Made by a program: the position numbers and the translations under genes
Notes under the pieces: model-generated
Database searches by the model: none
Seen by the model: the letters and a program-made list of their open reading frames with translations, nothing else
Told to the model about the DNA's origin: nothing
Part shown: in pieces, positions 35,198 through 45,153 of the stretch
Numbering within the stretch: position 1 is the stretch's first letter
Layout of the letters: each line of letters begins with the position of its first letter
Assembly (NCBI RefSeq): GCF_024749045.1
Contig: NZ_CP087184.1
Location: 4,774,001-4,838,000, forward strand
DNA length: 64,000 nt
Source: Pseudomonas sp. B21-028
GTDB taxonomy: Bacteria > Pseudomonadota > Gammaproteobacteria > Pseudomonadales > Pseudomonadaceae
Reading direction: 5' to 3'

Positions 35198-35380
35198 ATG
35201 ATTCCCTCGTCCATCCTCAACGCCATGCTGGTGCCGATCCTCGCCGGGATGATCCTGCTGGCCGTCGGCTTCAATTTTCGTGACAAGAATGTCGGGGTCT
35301 TCGCCATGTGGATCGGCATGCTGCTGATCCTCGCCACCGTGCTGTTCAGGATCATGAGCAAACTCAACCAGTCAATCTGA
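35198..35380 (+). CDS. Small two-helix membrane protein
   Basis: A 60-residue protein with two hydrophobic helices (about 8-25 and 34-52) joined by NFRDKNVG. The length, composition and codon use look real and it runs tail-to-tail into the gntR gene (9-base overlap). No strong ribosome site is visible. Function unknown. Confidence 0.6.
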   Translation: MIPSSILNAMLVPILAGMILLAVGFNFRDKNVGVFAMWIGMLLILATVLFRIMSKLNQSI

Positions 35381-36100
35381 CTCCGCGTCCAGCACGTCCA
35401 CTCCGACATGAATCGCATCGTGTCGCCAGAACTCCAGGTCGCAGTCGATCAGCCGTTGATGCTGGTCATAATTGACCCGCGCAATCCGCAAGCCGGGGCT
35501 GCCCACCGAGACCTTCAGCGCCGCCGCGGCTTCGGGCTGTAAAGACGTGGGCACAATCTCGAATTTCACCCGACCGTAGTGCAGGTCGTAATGACGGGCG
35601 TACAACTCGGTCATGGACTGGTTGAGGTCGAACCCGAGGATGTCGGGAAAATACTGCGGGTTCAGGTAATGTTCGACATACAGCACCAGCCGCTCGTCGA
35701 TTCGCCGCACGCGGCAGATCTGGATCACGCTCGACAAGGCCGGCAATTGCAGCCAGGCACACACCGCCGCCGAGGCCGGTTGCAGACGCGCCGAGATCAC
35801 CTGGGTAGAAGGCACCCGTCCCTGGGCCGTCACCATGGCGTGGAAATGGCTACGCTGCATCAGGTTATAGGCCAGGCGTGGCGGCGAGACGAACCAGCCC
35901 CGGCGCTCCTCGCGATAAATCTGCCCCTGGGCTTCGAGCTGCAACAAGGCCTCACGCACGGTGATGCGCGTGGTCCCGAACAACTCACTGAGCTTGCGCT
36001 CGGCCGGCAACTTGCTGCCGGGGGCCAGCAACCCATGGTCAAGCTGCTCCTGCAGAACCTGCCCGATGGTTGTCACCGCTTTGGTTGTCTCAATGCGCAT
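35372..36100 (-). CDS. GntR-family regulator with UTRA domain
   Basis: A 242-residue HutC-type GntR repressor. The N-terminal winged helix (LAPGSKLPAERKLSELFGTTRITVREALLQLEAQGQIYREERRGWFVSPP, about 28-78) is followed by a UTRA ligand domain ending YDQHQRLIDCDLEFWRHDAIHVGVDV. Regulators of this type sit beside phosphonate/organophosphate uptake genes, and it is divergent from such an operon here. The start is ATG 36100; the codon before it (TTG) could be read but is less likely. A TGG-N6-CCA site lies 15 bases upstream of its start, pointing to autoregulation. Confidence 0.88.
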   Translation of the reverse strand: MRIETTKAVTTIGQVLQEQLDHGLLAPGSKLPAERKLSELFGTTRITVREALLQLEAQGQIYREERRGWFVSPPRLAYNLMQRSHFHAMVTAQGRVPSTQVISARLQPASAAVCAWLQLPALSSVIQICRVRRIDERLVLYVEHYLNPQYFPDILGFDLNQSMTELYARHYDLHYGRVKFEIVPTSLQPEAAAALKVSVGSPGLRIARVNYDQHQRLIDCDLEFWRHDAIHVGVDVLDAESD

Positions 36101-36114
36101 CAACGTTACCTATC

Positions 36115-36126
36115 TGGACTAGACCA
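36115..36126. promoter_or_regulatory. Putative UTRA-regulator operator 1
   Basis: TGGACTAGACCA, close to the TGGTCTAGACCA palindrome bound by HutC-type GntR proteins, lies just before the regulator gene. Confidence 0.5.
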
Positions 36127-36392
36127 GCACTGTTTCGGGGCGGAATCGGTACACGCTTCGAGCCACTTTCGTTCCTGCAAGCCTAGGCACTGCACATTAC
36201 TGGCAGATGACAGAACCGCCGAACGGTCGATGCGCAGACCTGCAAATTTGCGGCCAAGTCCTTTCATATCAGCTGTTTAACCATGGTCTACGCTTAGCTA
36301 TCAGTCACTGCGCGCGAACCGAATCGGTGTGGGTGCATCCACCGTCGACATCAAAATGTCACAGGGCTCGCCTACATTGGCTCAGGTATTGC

Positions 36393-36404
36393 TGACCTAG
36401 ACCA
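36393..36404. promoter_or_regulatory. Putative UTRA-regulator operator 2
   Basis: TGACCTAGACCA shares the CTAGACCA half with the site at 36115 and lies 57 bases before the binding-protein gene. The 36101-36461 gap shows no gene. Confidence 0.5.
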
Positions 36405-36461
36405 ACATAACCGCCAACACAACCGCAATCGCAGCGTTGAAAACGCCCATAGGAGCTTCGG

Positions 36462-37529
36462 ATGAAACAGCTTTTCCTGGCATCACTGTTAGGCTCGACC
36501 ATTGCCATGTGCACCACCGCCATGGCCGCTGAGACCGATCTGAAAACGCTGGAAGCCGCTGCGAAAGCGGAAGGCGCCGTGAACAGCGTCGGCATGCCCG
36601 ATGACTGGGCGAACTGGAAAGGCACCTGGGAAGACCTGGCCAAGACCTACGGGTTGAAACATGTCGACACCGACATGAGCTCGGCCCAGGAAATCGCCAA
36701 GTTCGCCGCCGAGAAAGACAACGCCAGTGCCGACATCGGTGACGTCGGCGCGGCGTTCGGCCCGATTGCGGTCAAGCAGGGCGTGGTTCAACCGTACAAG
36801 CCAAGCACCTGGGAGCAGGTTCCGGACTGGGCCAAGGACAAGGACGGCAACTGGGCCCTGGCCTACACCGGTACCATCGCATTCATCGTCAACAAGAAGC
36901 TGTTGCATGGTTCCGAAGTACCCACCAAATGGGCTGATCTCAAAACCGGCAAATACAAGGTTTCGATCGGTGACGTGAGCACCGCGGCCCAGGCTGCCAA
37001 TGGCGTGCTGGCGGCGGCATTGGCCAGCGGCGGCAACGAGAAGAACCTGCAACCGGCCCTGTTGATGTTCGCCGAGATCGCCAAGCAAGGACGCCTGTCC
37101 ATGGCCAACCCGACCATCGCCACCATGGAGAAGGGTGAAGTCGAAGTGGGCGTGGTCTGGGACTTCAACGGCCTGAGCTACAAGGCCAAAATGGCCAACC
37201 CGGATGACTACGTCGTGCTGATTCCGTCCGACGGCTCGGTCATCTCCGGCTACACCACCATCATCAACAAATACGCCAAGCACCCGAACGCGGCCAAGCT
37301 CACTCGTGAGTACATCTTCAGTGACGCCGGCCAGATCAACCTGGCCAAAGGCAACGCCCGGCCGATCCGCGCCGAGCACCTGAAATTGCCGGCAGAGGTC
37401 CAGGCCAAGCTGCTGCCGAACGAGCAGTACAAAGGCGTGACCCCGATCAAGGACGCGGACGCCTGGGAGAAGACGTCCAAGGCACTGCCACAGAAGTGGC
37501 AGGAAGAAGTGATCATCAATATGCAATAA
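36462..37529 (+). CDS. ABC transporter periplasmic solute-binding protein
   Basis: A 355-residue family-1-type binding protein with a signal peptide (MKQLFLASLLGSTIAMCTT, cleavage after AMA). The mature protein opens ETDLKTLEAAAKAEGAVNSVGMPDDW, like iron(III)- and 2-aminoethylphosphonate-binding proteins, and has ADIGDVGAAFGPIAVKQGVVQPYKPSTW. AGGAG precedes ATG. It leads an operon with a phosphodiesterase-like enzyme, two permeases, an ATPase and a HAD phosphatase. The ligand is likely a small phosphorylated or phosphonate compound by context; spermidine-like or iron ligands are the alternatives. Confidence 0.85.
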   Translation: MKQLFLASLLGSTIAMCTTAMAAETDLKTLEAAAKAEGAVNSVGMPDDWANWKGTWEDLAKTYGLKHVDTDMSSAQEIAKFAAEKDNASADIGDVGAAFGPIAVKQGVVQPYKPSTWEQVPDWAKDKDGNWALAYTGTIAFIVNKKLLHGSEVPTKWADLKTGKYKVSIGDVSTAAQAANGVLAAALASGGNEKNLQPALLMFAEIAKQGRLSMANPTIATMEKGEVEVGVVWDFNGLSYKAKMANPDDYVVLIPSDGSVISGYTTIINKYAKHPNAAKLTREYIFSDAGQINLAKGNARPIRAEHLKLPAEVQAKLLPNEQYKGVTPIKDADAWEKTSKALPQKWQEEVIINMQ

Positions 37530-37570
37530 AGCGGTCGTTAGCCCGCTCGGATATCCAACGAAGATCCCCC

Positions 37571-37659
37571 TGTGGGAGCGAGCCTGCTCGCGATAGCGGT
37601 CTACTTTTCGACAGTGAAGTCGACTGACACTGCGCTATCGCGAGCAGGCTCGCTCCCAC
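37571..37659. repeat. REPIN inside the transporter operon
   Basis: Facing GTGGGAGCGAGCCTGCTCGCGATAGC cores lie between the binding-protein gene and the phosphatase gene. The stem may limit read-through so that the binding protein is made in excess. Confidence 0.88.
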
Positions 37660-37712
37660 GGGGGCTGCGGTGAATCCGAGCTTTCTGGTTCCTGTCCGGA
37701 GTCCCGGTACCC

Positions 37713-38519
37713 ATGAAGCACAACGTCATCCTGGTAGTGCTCGACGGCCTCAACTACGAAGTCGCCCGGCATGCCATGGGACATTTGCAGGCTTACATCA
37801 GCGCAGGACGCGCGGCGCTCTACAAACTGGAATGTGAACTGCCGGCCCTGTCCCGCCCGCTCTATGAATGTATCCTCACCGGCGTCGCGCCCATCGACAG
37901 CGGCATTGTGCACAACAACGTCTCGCGCCTGTCGAACCAGCGCAGCGTTTTCCACTACGCCACCGACGCTGGCCTGAGCACGGCGGCGGCTGCGTACCAT
38001 TGGGTCAGCGAGCTCTACAACGTCTCACCATTCGTGGCAGGGCGGGATCGTCATACCGACAACCCCGATCTGCCAATCCAGTACGGGCATTTCTACTGGA
38101 ATGACCACTACCCCGACTCCCATCTGTTCGCCGATGCCGAACATTTGCGTCAGCGCTACGCGCCGAACTTTCTGCTGGTGCATCCGATGAATATCGACGA
38201 TGCCGGCCACAAGCATGGCCTCGACACCCCGCAATACCGCAACAGTGCCCGCTCGGCCGACATCAACCTGGCGGTCTACCTGCAAGCCTGGCTCGATGGC
38301 GGTTATCAGGTGCTGGTGACTTCCGATCACGGCATGAACAACGACCGTTCCCACAACGGCCTGTTGGCCGAGGAACGGGAAGTGCCGCTGTTCGTGCTCG
38401 GGGACAGCTTCAGCCTCGACCCCGCCGCGAAGCCCCGGCAGACCGAACTGTGCGGCACCCTCTGCCAGTTGCTCGGTGTTGCTCACGACAAACCGTATTG
38501 CCAGGAGTTGCTCAAGTGA
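37713..38519 (+). CDS. Alkaline phosphatase / nucleotide pyrophosphatase-family enzyme
   Basis: A 268-residue two-zinc phosphoesterase of the alkaline-phosphatase superfamily (NPP branch). Metal ligands are in VVLDGLN (Asp), NIDDAGHKHG (Asp and His) and TSDHGMNND (Asp, His); the nucleophile is the Ser of ELPALSRPLYECILTG, where NPPs have Thr. There is no signal peptide, so it acts in the cytoplasm on imported substrate. CGGAG precedes ATG. The stop overlaps the permease start by four bases. Confidence 0.85.
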   Translation: MKHNVILVVLDGLNYEVARHAMGHLQAYISAGRAALYKLECELPALSRPLYECILTGVAPIDSGIVHNNVSRLSNQRSVFHYATDAGLSTAAAAYHWVSELYNVSPFVAGRDRHTDNPDLPIQYGHFYWNDHYPDSHLFADAEHLRQRYAPNFLLVHPMNIDDAGHKHGLDTPQYRNSARSADINLAVYLQAWLDGGYQVLVTSDHGMNNDRSHNGLLAEEREVPLFVLGDSFSLDPAAKPRQTELCGTLCQLLGVAHDKPYCQELLK

Positions 38520-39361
38520 ATGCCATGACGCGCGGCAAATGGCTGGCAGCGTTGTGCCTGGTGCCCTTCGCGATTTTCTTCATCGTGTTCCAGATCGCCC
38601 CGCTGCTCTGGGTGCTGGTCAACAGCCTGGAGTCGGAAGAGTTCGGCTGGGGCCTGGCCAATTTCAGCAAGATCTTCAGTTCGAAGTTCTACCGGCAAGC
38701 GATCCAGCACAGCCTGGAAATCAGTTTCTGGTCCAGTGTATTCGGGATCATCATCGCGGTACTCGGCAGCTATTCACTGCGCCGGGTCGACTCGAAGCTG
38801 CGCAACTTCGTCAACGCTTTCGCCAACATGACCAGCAACTTCGCCGGCGTGCCCCTGGCGTTCGCCTTCATCATTCTGCTGGGGTTCAACGGCAGCATCA
38901 CCCTCATGCTCAAGCAGGCAGGGATCATCGAAGACTTCAACCTGTACTCGAAAACCGGGTTGATCATCCTCTACACCTACTTCCAGATTCCCCTGGGTGT
39001 GCTACTGCTCTACCCGGCCTTCGACGCGCTGCGCGAAGACTGGCGCGAGTCCGCCGCGCTGCTGGGCGCCAACGGCTGGCAGTTCTGGCGACACATCGGT
39101 CTGCCGGTGCTGACCCCGGCGCTGCTGGGTACCTTCGTGATCCTGCTGGCCAACGCCCTGGGTGCCTACGCCACGGTATACGCGCTGACCACCGGCAATT
39201 TCAACGTGTTGCCGATTCGCATCGCCGCCATGGTTTCCGGCGATATCTCCCTCGACCCGAACATGGCCAGCGCCCTGGCCGTGGTGCTGGTGGCGTTGAT
39301 GACCCTGGTGACCGTCGTCCATCAATTGCTGCTCAAGAGGAGCTACCATGTCTCGCGCTGA
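38516..39361 (+). CDS. ABC transporter permease 1
   Basis: A 281-residue PotB-like inner-membrane permease with about six helices. The EAA loop that contacts the ATPase is REDWRESAALLGANGWQFWRHIGLPVLTP. I start at GTG 38516 since AGGAG lies eight bases before it and it overlaps the upstream stop (GTGA); the ATG at 38525 would be 17 bases from that ribosome site. It overlaps permease 2 by 14 bases. Confidence 0.88.
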   Translation: MNAMTRGKWLAALCLVPFAIFFIVFQIAPLLWVLVNSLESEEFGWGLANFSKIFSSKFYRQAIQHSLEISFWSSVFGIIIAVLGSYSLRRVDSKLRNFVNAFANMTSNFAGVPLAFAFIILLGFNGSITLMLKQAGIIEDFNLYSKTGLIILYTYFQIPLGVLLLYPAFDALREDWRESAALLGANGWQFWRHIGLPVLTPALLGTFVILLANALGAYATVYALTTGNFNVLPIRIAAMVSGDISLDPNMASALAVVLVALMTLVTVVHQLLLKRSYHVSR

Positions 39362-40148
39362 ATCGAGCCCTGTCGGCCTCTACCATCGGGCCGTGGTGTA
39401 CCTGCTGTTCGCAATACTGCTGTTGCCCCTGGCCGGCACGCTGATCTACTCCATCGCCAGCAGTTGGTCGGCCACCGTGCTGCCCGCAGGCTTTACCTTC
39501 AAATGGTACGTGCAGTTGTGGAGCGATCCACGTTTTCTCAGCGCCTTCGGCCAGTCGCTGATCGTCTGCGTCGGCGCGCTGGTGCTCTCGGTGGTGCTTA
39601 TCCTGCCACTGCTGTTCGTGGTTCATTACCACTTCCCGAAACTCGACGCACTGATGAACATCCTCATCCTGCTGCCCTTCGCGGTGCCGCCGGTAGTGTC
39701 GTCGGTAGGCCTGCTGCAACTCTATGGTTCCGGCCCGCTGGCAATGGTGGGGACGCCGTGGATCCTGATCGGCTGCTACTTCACCGTCGCCCTGCCGTTC
39801 ATGTACCGCGCGATCACCAACAACCTGCAAGCCATCAATCTGCGCGATCTGATGGACGCCGCCCAACTGCTCGGCGCCAGCACCTTCCAGGCGGCCTTGC
39901 TGGTGGTGCTGCCCAACCTGCGCAAGGGCCTGATGGTGGCGCTGCTGCTGTCCTTCTCCTTCCTGTTCGGGGAGTTCGTGTTCGCCAACATCCTGGTGGG
40001 CACCCGCTATGAAACCCTGCAGGTCTACCTGAACAACATGCGCAACAGCAGCGGCCACTTCACCAGTGCCCTGGTGATTTCCTACTTCTTCTTCGTACTG
40101 GTCCTGACCTGGGCGGCGAACATTCTGAACAAGGACAAAAGCCAATGA
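39348..40148 (+). CDS. ABC transporter permease 2
   Basis: A 266-residue PotC-like permease, partner of permease 1. The EAA-type loop is LRDLMDAAQLLGASTFQAALLVVLPNLRKG. GAGG precedes ATG 39348 inside the previous gene, and the stop overlaps the ATPase gene by four bases, showing tight coupling. Confidence 0.9.
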   Translation: MSRAESSPVGLYHRAVVYLLFAILLLPLAGTLIYSIASSWSATVLPAGFTFKWYVQLWSDPRFLSAFGQSLIVCVGALVLSVVLILPLLFVVHYHFPKLDALMNILILLPFAVPPVVSSVGLLQLYGSGPLAMVGTPWILIGCYFTVALPFMYRAITNNLQAINLRDLMDAAQLLGASTFQAALLVVLPNLRKGLMVALLLSFSFLFGEFVFANILVGTRYETLQVYLNNMRNSSGHFTSALVISYFFFVLVLTWAANILNKDKSQ

Positions 40149-41134
40149 GCTACGTCAGCGTCCAACACCTGCAAAAAGGCTACGCGGGCACGCCGGTGTT
40201 CAGCGACATCAATTGCGAAATCGGCAAGGGTGAATTCGTCACCCTCCTCGGCCCTTCCGGCTGCGGCAAGTCCACGCTGCTGCGCTGCATTGCCGGGCTG
40301 ACGGCGGTGGATGCCGGCAAGATCCTGCTGGACGGTCAGGACATCGTCCCGCTGAGCCCGCAAAAGCGCGGCATCGGCATGGTGTTCCAGAGTTACGCTC
40401 TGTTTCCCAACATGACCGTGGAGCAGAACGTCGCCTTCGGCCTGCGCATGCAAAAGATCCAGGCCGACGACAGCCGCCAGCGCGTGCAGGAAATCCTGCG
40501 CCTGGTGGAACTGCAAGACTTCGCCAGCCGCTACCCCCATCAACTCTCCGGCGGCCAGTGCCAGCGCGTGGCCCTCGCTCGCTCCCTGGTGACCCGGCCG
40601 CGCCTGTTGCTGCTGGACGAACCGTTGTCAGCCCTGGATGCGCGGATTCGCAAACACCTGCGCGAACAGATCCGACAGATTCAGCGCGAGTTGGGCCTGA
40701 CCACGATTTTCGTCACACACGATCAGGAAGAAGCCCTGACCATGTCGGACCGGATTTTCCTGATGAACCAGGGAAAGATCGTACAGAGCGGCGATGCCGA
40801 GACCCTTTACACTGCGCCCGTCGACGTTTTCGCAGCCGGCTTCATCGGCAACTACAACCTGCTGGACGCCGACAGCGCCAGCCGATTGCTGCAACGGCCG
40901 GTGAACGGGCGCATCGCCATTCGCCCGGAAGCCATCGAGCTGAGTCGCAGCGGCGAACCGGATGCGCTGATCCGTAGCCACAGCCTGCTGGGCAACGTGA
41001 TCCGCTACCGGGTCGAGGCTCGCGGCGTGGAACTGGTGGTGGACGTGCTCAACCGCTCGGCCGCCGACCTGCATCCCGATGGCGCCCGCCTGGCGCTTTC
41101 CATCGATCCGTCGGCCCTGTGTGAGGTAGCCTGA
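40145..41134 (+). CDS. ABC transporter ATP-binding protein
   Basis: A 329-residue PotA-like ATPase. Walker A GPSGCGKST (about 38-46), Q-loop VFQSYALFPNMTV, signature LSGGQCQRVALARSL, Walker B LLLLDEPLSALD and the switch His in TIFVTHDQEEA are all intact. The C-terminal 90 residues form a TOBE-type regulatory domain. It energises the two permeases encoded just upstream. Confidence 0.94.
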   Translation: MSYVSVQHLQKGYAGTPVFSDINCEIGKGEFVTLLGPSGCGKSTLLRCIAGLTAVDAGKILLDGQDIVPLSPQKRGIGMVFQSYALFPNMTVEQNVAFGLRMQKIQADDSRQRVQEILRLVELQDFASRYPHQLSGGQCQRVALARSLVTRPRLLLLDEPLSALDARIRKHLREQIRQIQRELGLTTIFVTHDQEEALTMSDRIFLMNQGKIVQSGDAETLYTAPVDVFAAGFIGNYNLLDADSASRLLQRPVNGRIAIRPEAIELSRSGEPDALIRSHSLLGNVIRYRVEARGVELVVDVLNRSAADLHPDGARLALSIDPSALCEVA

Positions 41135-41180
41135 TGGCTGTGTTGATTTTGAAGCTGATCTTGAGAAGGGAAACGCACTG

Positions 41181-41834
41181 ATGGCCCTGGCAATTTTTGA
41201 TCTGGACGAAACCCTGATCCACGGCGATTGCGCCACCCTCTGGAGCGAGCAGATGGGGCGCCTGGGCTGGGTCGACCCCGAGTCGTTCATGCGTCGCAAC
41301 AACGAGCTGATGGACGCCTACAGCCACGGCAAGCTGCGCATGGAAGAGTACATGGACTTCAGTCTGGAGCCGATGATCGGGCGCACACCGGAAGAAGTCG
41401 AACACCTGGTGGCACCCTGGGTGGAGGACTTCATCGAACCGATCATCTTCAGCGACGCCACCAAGGCCATCGCCGAACACCGCAAGGCCGGCGACCGGAT
41501 CCTGGTGATCTCGGCCTCGGGCACGCATCTGGTCAAGCCGATTGCCGAGCGCCTGGGCATCGATGAGATCCTGGCAATCGAGCTTGAAGTGGCCCATGGG
41601 GCCTACAGCGGCAAAACCGTGGGCACCCTGACCTACCGGGAAGGCAAGATCGCGCGGTTGCTGGACTGGCTGGACGCCGAGGAAGAAAACCTGGAGGGGG
41701 CGAGTTTCTACTCCGATTCACGCAATGACCTGCCGCTGTTGCAGCGGGTGGACTACCCCCATGTGGTGAACCCGGATCCGGTGTTGAAGGCCCATGCCGA
41801 ACTGGCGGGGTGGCCGATTCATAGCTGGAAGTGA
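41181..41834 (+). CDS. HAD-IB family phosphatase
   Basis: A 217-residue phosphoserine-phosphatase-like HAD enzyme. Motif I is IFDLDETLIHGD with both catalytic Asp, motif II VISASGTHL (Ser), motif III around GKIARLLDW (Lys) and motif IV FYSDSRNDLPLL (Asp). AAGGGA precedes ATG, 46 bases after the ATPase gene. Together with the phosphodiesterase-like enzyme upstream it suggests two-step dephosphorylation of an imported compound. Confidence 0.87.
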   Translation: MALAIFDLDETLIHGDCATLWSEQMGRLGWVDPESFMRRNNELMDAYSHGKLRMEEYMDFSLEPMIGRTPEEVEHLVAPWVEDFIEPIIFSDATKAIAEHRKAGDRILVISASGTHLVKPIAERLGIDEILAIELEVAHGAYSGKTVGTLTYREGKIARLLDWLDAEEENLEGASFYSDSRNDLPLLQRVDYPHVVNPDPVLKAHAELAGWPIHSWK

Positions 41835-41852
41835 GCACCGATCCACCCTGAT

Positions 41853-41879
41853 TGGGAGCGAGCAAGCTCGCTTCCACAG
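41853..41879. repeat. Single REP element
   Basis: TGGGAGCGAGCAAGCTCGCTTCCACA, a lone hairpin REP after the HAD phosphatase gene. Confidence 0.75.
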
Positions 41880-41965
41880 TTTATCGGGTACGTACCGCAC
41901 CGACATAAATCAGTCCGTCACCGTTTCAGGATGACCACAGTTCTTGACGCATCAAACCCGCGCTA

Positions 41966-44842
41966 TCAAACGCCTTTCACGCCAAAGCCATCTGCGTTTT
42001 CACTTGCATAAGGAGGAACGTCTCCAAAATCCATGATCAGGAACTTCGCTAAAGTATGTGGATTGATCACGTACTTCTTCCCAACGGGGGCACCACCTGG
42101 ATCGAGAATCCAGTTGCGCCAATCACCCAAGCCCATATTCTGGTTGTAATTCGTCCACAGAGCGCCCCACTCATATTCACTTGGAACCCGGCAACCCTGG
42201 CCATTGATCCAGTCCCTGCAATTGCGGTAATTACCCCTGTTGAAGGCCGGCAAGAACATCTGAACATTACTCGCCCAGACGTTGAAAGCCGTCGTTTGGC
42301 CGAGTTGATCCGATACCGTGATAGTGGAGCCTGCCGACCCTTTCGATATAACGCGCACTGTCGATGCGTCATACATATACGCTTCGACAGCGGCCGGATT
42401 ACTGGAGGTACAGGCATAGGGGGGCGTTCCTCCTGACACAGCACGGTGCGCATAGGCACCCGAGGGAGGATTCGGCGGGGTTGCGTCTTTTCTGTAGTGT
42501 GTGGCACTCAGATTTATATCGCTGGGGTCGACTATTAAAGGCACGTAGACGTTAATGCCCCAGACATTGGACTCGGGATTATTGCCATAGAGCGCCTTGG
42601 CGGTGAATAGATGGGGCCCTGGAACAAGTGCCCCCATCAACAAACTCCAGTTACCGTTGCCGTCGACCTCGACGTCACCTCTATAGACGGCATTGTCGAA
42701 AATCTGAAGACGCTCGCTCCGCTGAGCCCTGCCAATGACGTTGACAGTGGTCGAAACGGTATAACCGCCGTTGGGGATTTCGGTATTGGCGGGATCTTGC
42801 ACCGAAGTGATGGTCGGGGCTTCGGTGGAGGTCTGCACGGTAAAGCTACGGACAGCCGATTCCGGGTTGCTGCCATAGAGTCCTTTGGCGGTAAAGCTGT
42901 GCAAACCCTGCTCCAACCCGTTCTGATGCAAGCTCCAGTCACCACCACCATTAACGTCAACAGTGCCCTTCGAGATGGCGCTATCGAAGATCTCGACGCG
43001 TTGGTTTTTCGAGGCCTTGCCAAACAGGGTGACATTGACCTGATCGGTGATGCTACCGTCAGGCACTTCCACGCCCGCAGCGGTTTCCACATTGGTGATG
43101 CGGGGTATCTCGATGGCGGTGACATTGAAATTTTTTGCCGCAGAATCAGGTATCCCCGTGCCGTACAACGCTTTGGCCTTGATGCTATAGGCGTTGGGTG
43201 TCAGGCCCGTGAGGGAGGTGCTCCAGATTGTGCCGGTCGCCGGGATCGTGAACGGGCTGCCGATGTTGGCCGCTCCATTCATGAGTTGAATCTGTTGACC
43301 GCTGCTGCCGGTACCGGTGACAGTCACCGTGGTTTCAACAGTGGTTTTGCCGACAACAGAACCTTTGGTGTCGCGGACATCGGTGAGGGTTGGATTCACC
43401 AGTGCAACGGTCTTGACGGTATAGGTGCGCAACGGAAAGGTCAGCGCATTGGCCTCGTTGGTGGTTTTGCTGAAGTCTGCCTTGAACTCCATCGACAAAG
43501 TGCTGCCGTCCTTCAGTTCCTTCAGATAGCTATAGGCAGCCATGACGTCATAGAACCCTTGGGTGATCCAGGTTGGACTGGTTCTTGGGCCCCGTGGCGG
43601 CGGGGCCCAGATATTCAGGTCATAGGGAACGGTCCCGTCGGCCCTGGTGCCTTTGAGGCGTAGCCACACATCCTGATCCGGGGCGATAAGCGGCCAGATA
43701 CCGGCCCGACAGGTGGCATCGGCACTGATGGAATTGAGATCCAGCTCAGTGCCCTCACCGTTGTTGGCCGCTTGCAGGATCTTCGGCTTGGAACCCGACA
43801 GATCATTCTCGGCAAGAGTCTGCACCGCCAGGTTGAGCGCGGCTGACGGATCAGATTCATTGCCATTGCGCGTCACCGTGTAGGTCACCGTCACCGACCG
43901 GCCCAGGTTGTAGGCGATCACCTCGACCGGGATAGCGATCTCGCGATCGGCAGGCAGTGCTTGCACTGGAGTGGTGTGGGAGCCCGCGCCTGCAGTGCCG
44001 GCCCACGTCACGCTGACCTGATCGCCCGGCTGGACGCCGTAGTCTGGAATCACCACGGTCAAGGCATCCTTGGCCGCCACCGGGTTCAGTTGCTGGGACG
44101 GCGAACTGCCTGTGGCCTGCTTGACACTGGGCGCAGTCAAATCCATCCCCGCACCAATGCTCATCAGCAGAATTTCTGACGGACTGGTCCCACCCGCAAC
44201 CCGCCTCACCCAATACATCGCCCGCACCGTGCCATTACGGTTGCCCTCGATCAGCGCGGCGCTGATGGTGAACGGGATGTCCTGGTTCTCGGTCACTTCA
44301 GTGACCGGAAGCGAATCCCGATACCGGCCGGTGTTCGACCCCCACCACAAGATATGCACCCGATCGCCGGCCTTTTGCCCGCTGTATTGGCGAACGATCA
44401 GGCGCGTGCCATTTGGCTTGTCCGCCGGGTCCAGAACCCCGTCGCTCTCCCCTTCGACCACCGGCGCTGGCAATTCAGCCTGGGGGACGCCGATAGTCAG
44501 CAGGTCGGCGTGCAGCGATTCCTCTTCGATGACTTCCCGGCTCACCGCATCGCGCAGCAGTTTGTAGTACAGATCCAGCGTCCCGCCTTCAATGGCGGTG
44601 AGGTGCTCACCGGCCACGACGATTTCAATCGGTACGCTGCCCTCCGCTTCATTCTTGCTGAGCGGATGCAGGGGCAAGTCAGGCGTATAAGAGCTGCCGC
44701 TCTCGGTGATACCGTTCCAGATCAACGCAATGGCATTGCCCTCTTCCATGGCCGGGTCCAGCGGGATCTCGATGGTGGTACCGGGCAGTTGGGGGTCGAG
44801 GGTGCCGGCGATCTCGTCCAGGGGGATCGGGGCCGCCAGGCC
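41966..44842 (-). pseudogene. 5'-truncated Ig-repeat surface protein
   Basis: The frame is open for about 959 codons but has no proper beginning: no signal peptide, no ribosome site, and the first residues (AAPIPLDEIAGTLDPQLPGTTIEI) fall inside a repeat module. It consists of successive beta-sandwich modules: three of the type VxIPDYGVQPGDQVSVTWAG ... IPVEVIAYNLGRSVTVTYTV, then Ig-like repeats such as SFTAKGLYGSNPESAVRSFTV and LFTAKALYGNNPESNV, and a Trp/Tyr-rich C-terminal domain with two Cys. It looks like a secreted adhesin or toxin scaffold that lost its 5' end at the junction near 44840. The first in-frame ATG (44749) could still start a 927-residue product. Confidence 0.7.
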
Positions 44843-44968
44843 AATGTGTTCGACATTCCCAGTACCTGGATAATCGAAAACAGTGGAAAACCGGTTCTTA
44901 TCAACTACTCAACTGTGCGTAAAAACAGTACCGAGCAGCGGATGTTCTCTGGCGTTCAGGCTCTGTAG
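44837..44968 (+). pseudogene. 3' remnant of a halovibrin-like gene
   Basis: These 43 codons and stop (QANVFDIPSTWIIENSGK ... STEQRMFSGVQAL) match the last residues of the intact gene at 45154-46737 (QANIFDIPSAWVSENSGK ... SNEQRMFSQVLRVNL). Everything upstream is gone; the DNA passes directly into the truncated Ig-repeat gene on the other strand. No gene is seen from 44969 to 45153. Confidence 0.8.
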
Positions 44969-45153
44969 TCACCACTTGGCACTTCAGCAAGTTCGCTCTC
45001 ACACGTTCAACGCGAGGCGCATGCAGGTCTCCGATAGATGGTGCGCCTTCTTGCTTTGACCTGTTATTTCTGACAGTAGACGCAACGCTGTGTCCGCAGG
45101 TTAATACACTCCACGTCTGATCAACTTGACAGTCCTCCACGACGGGAACCTTC

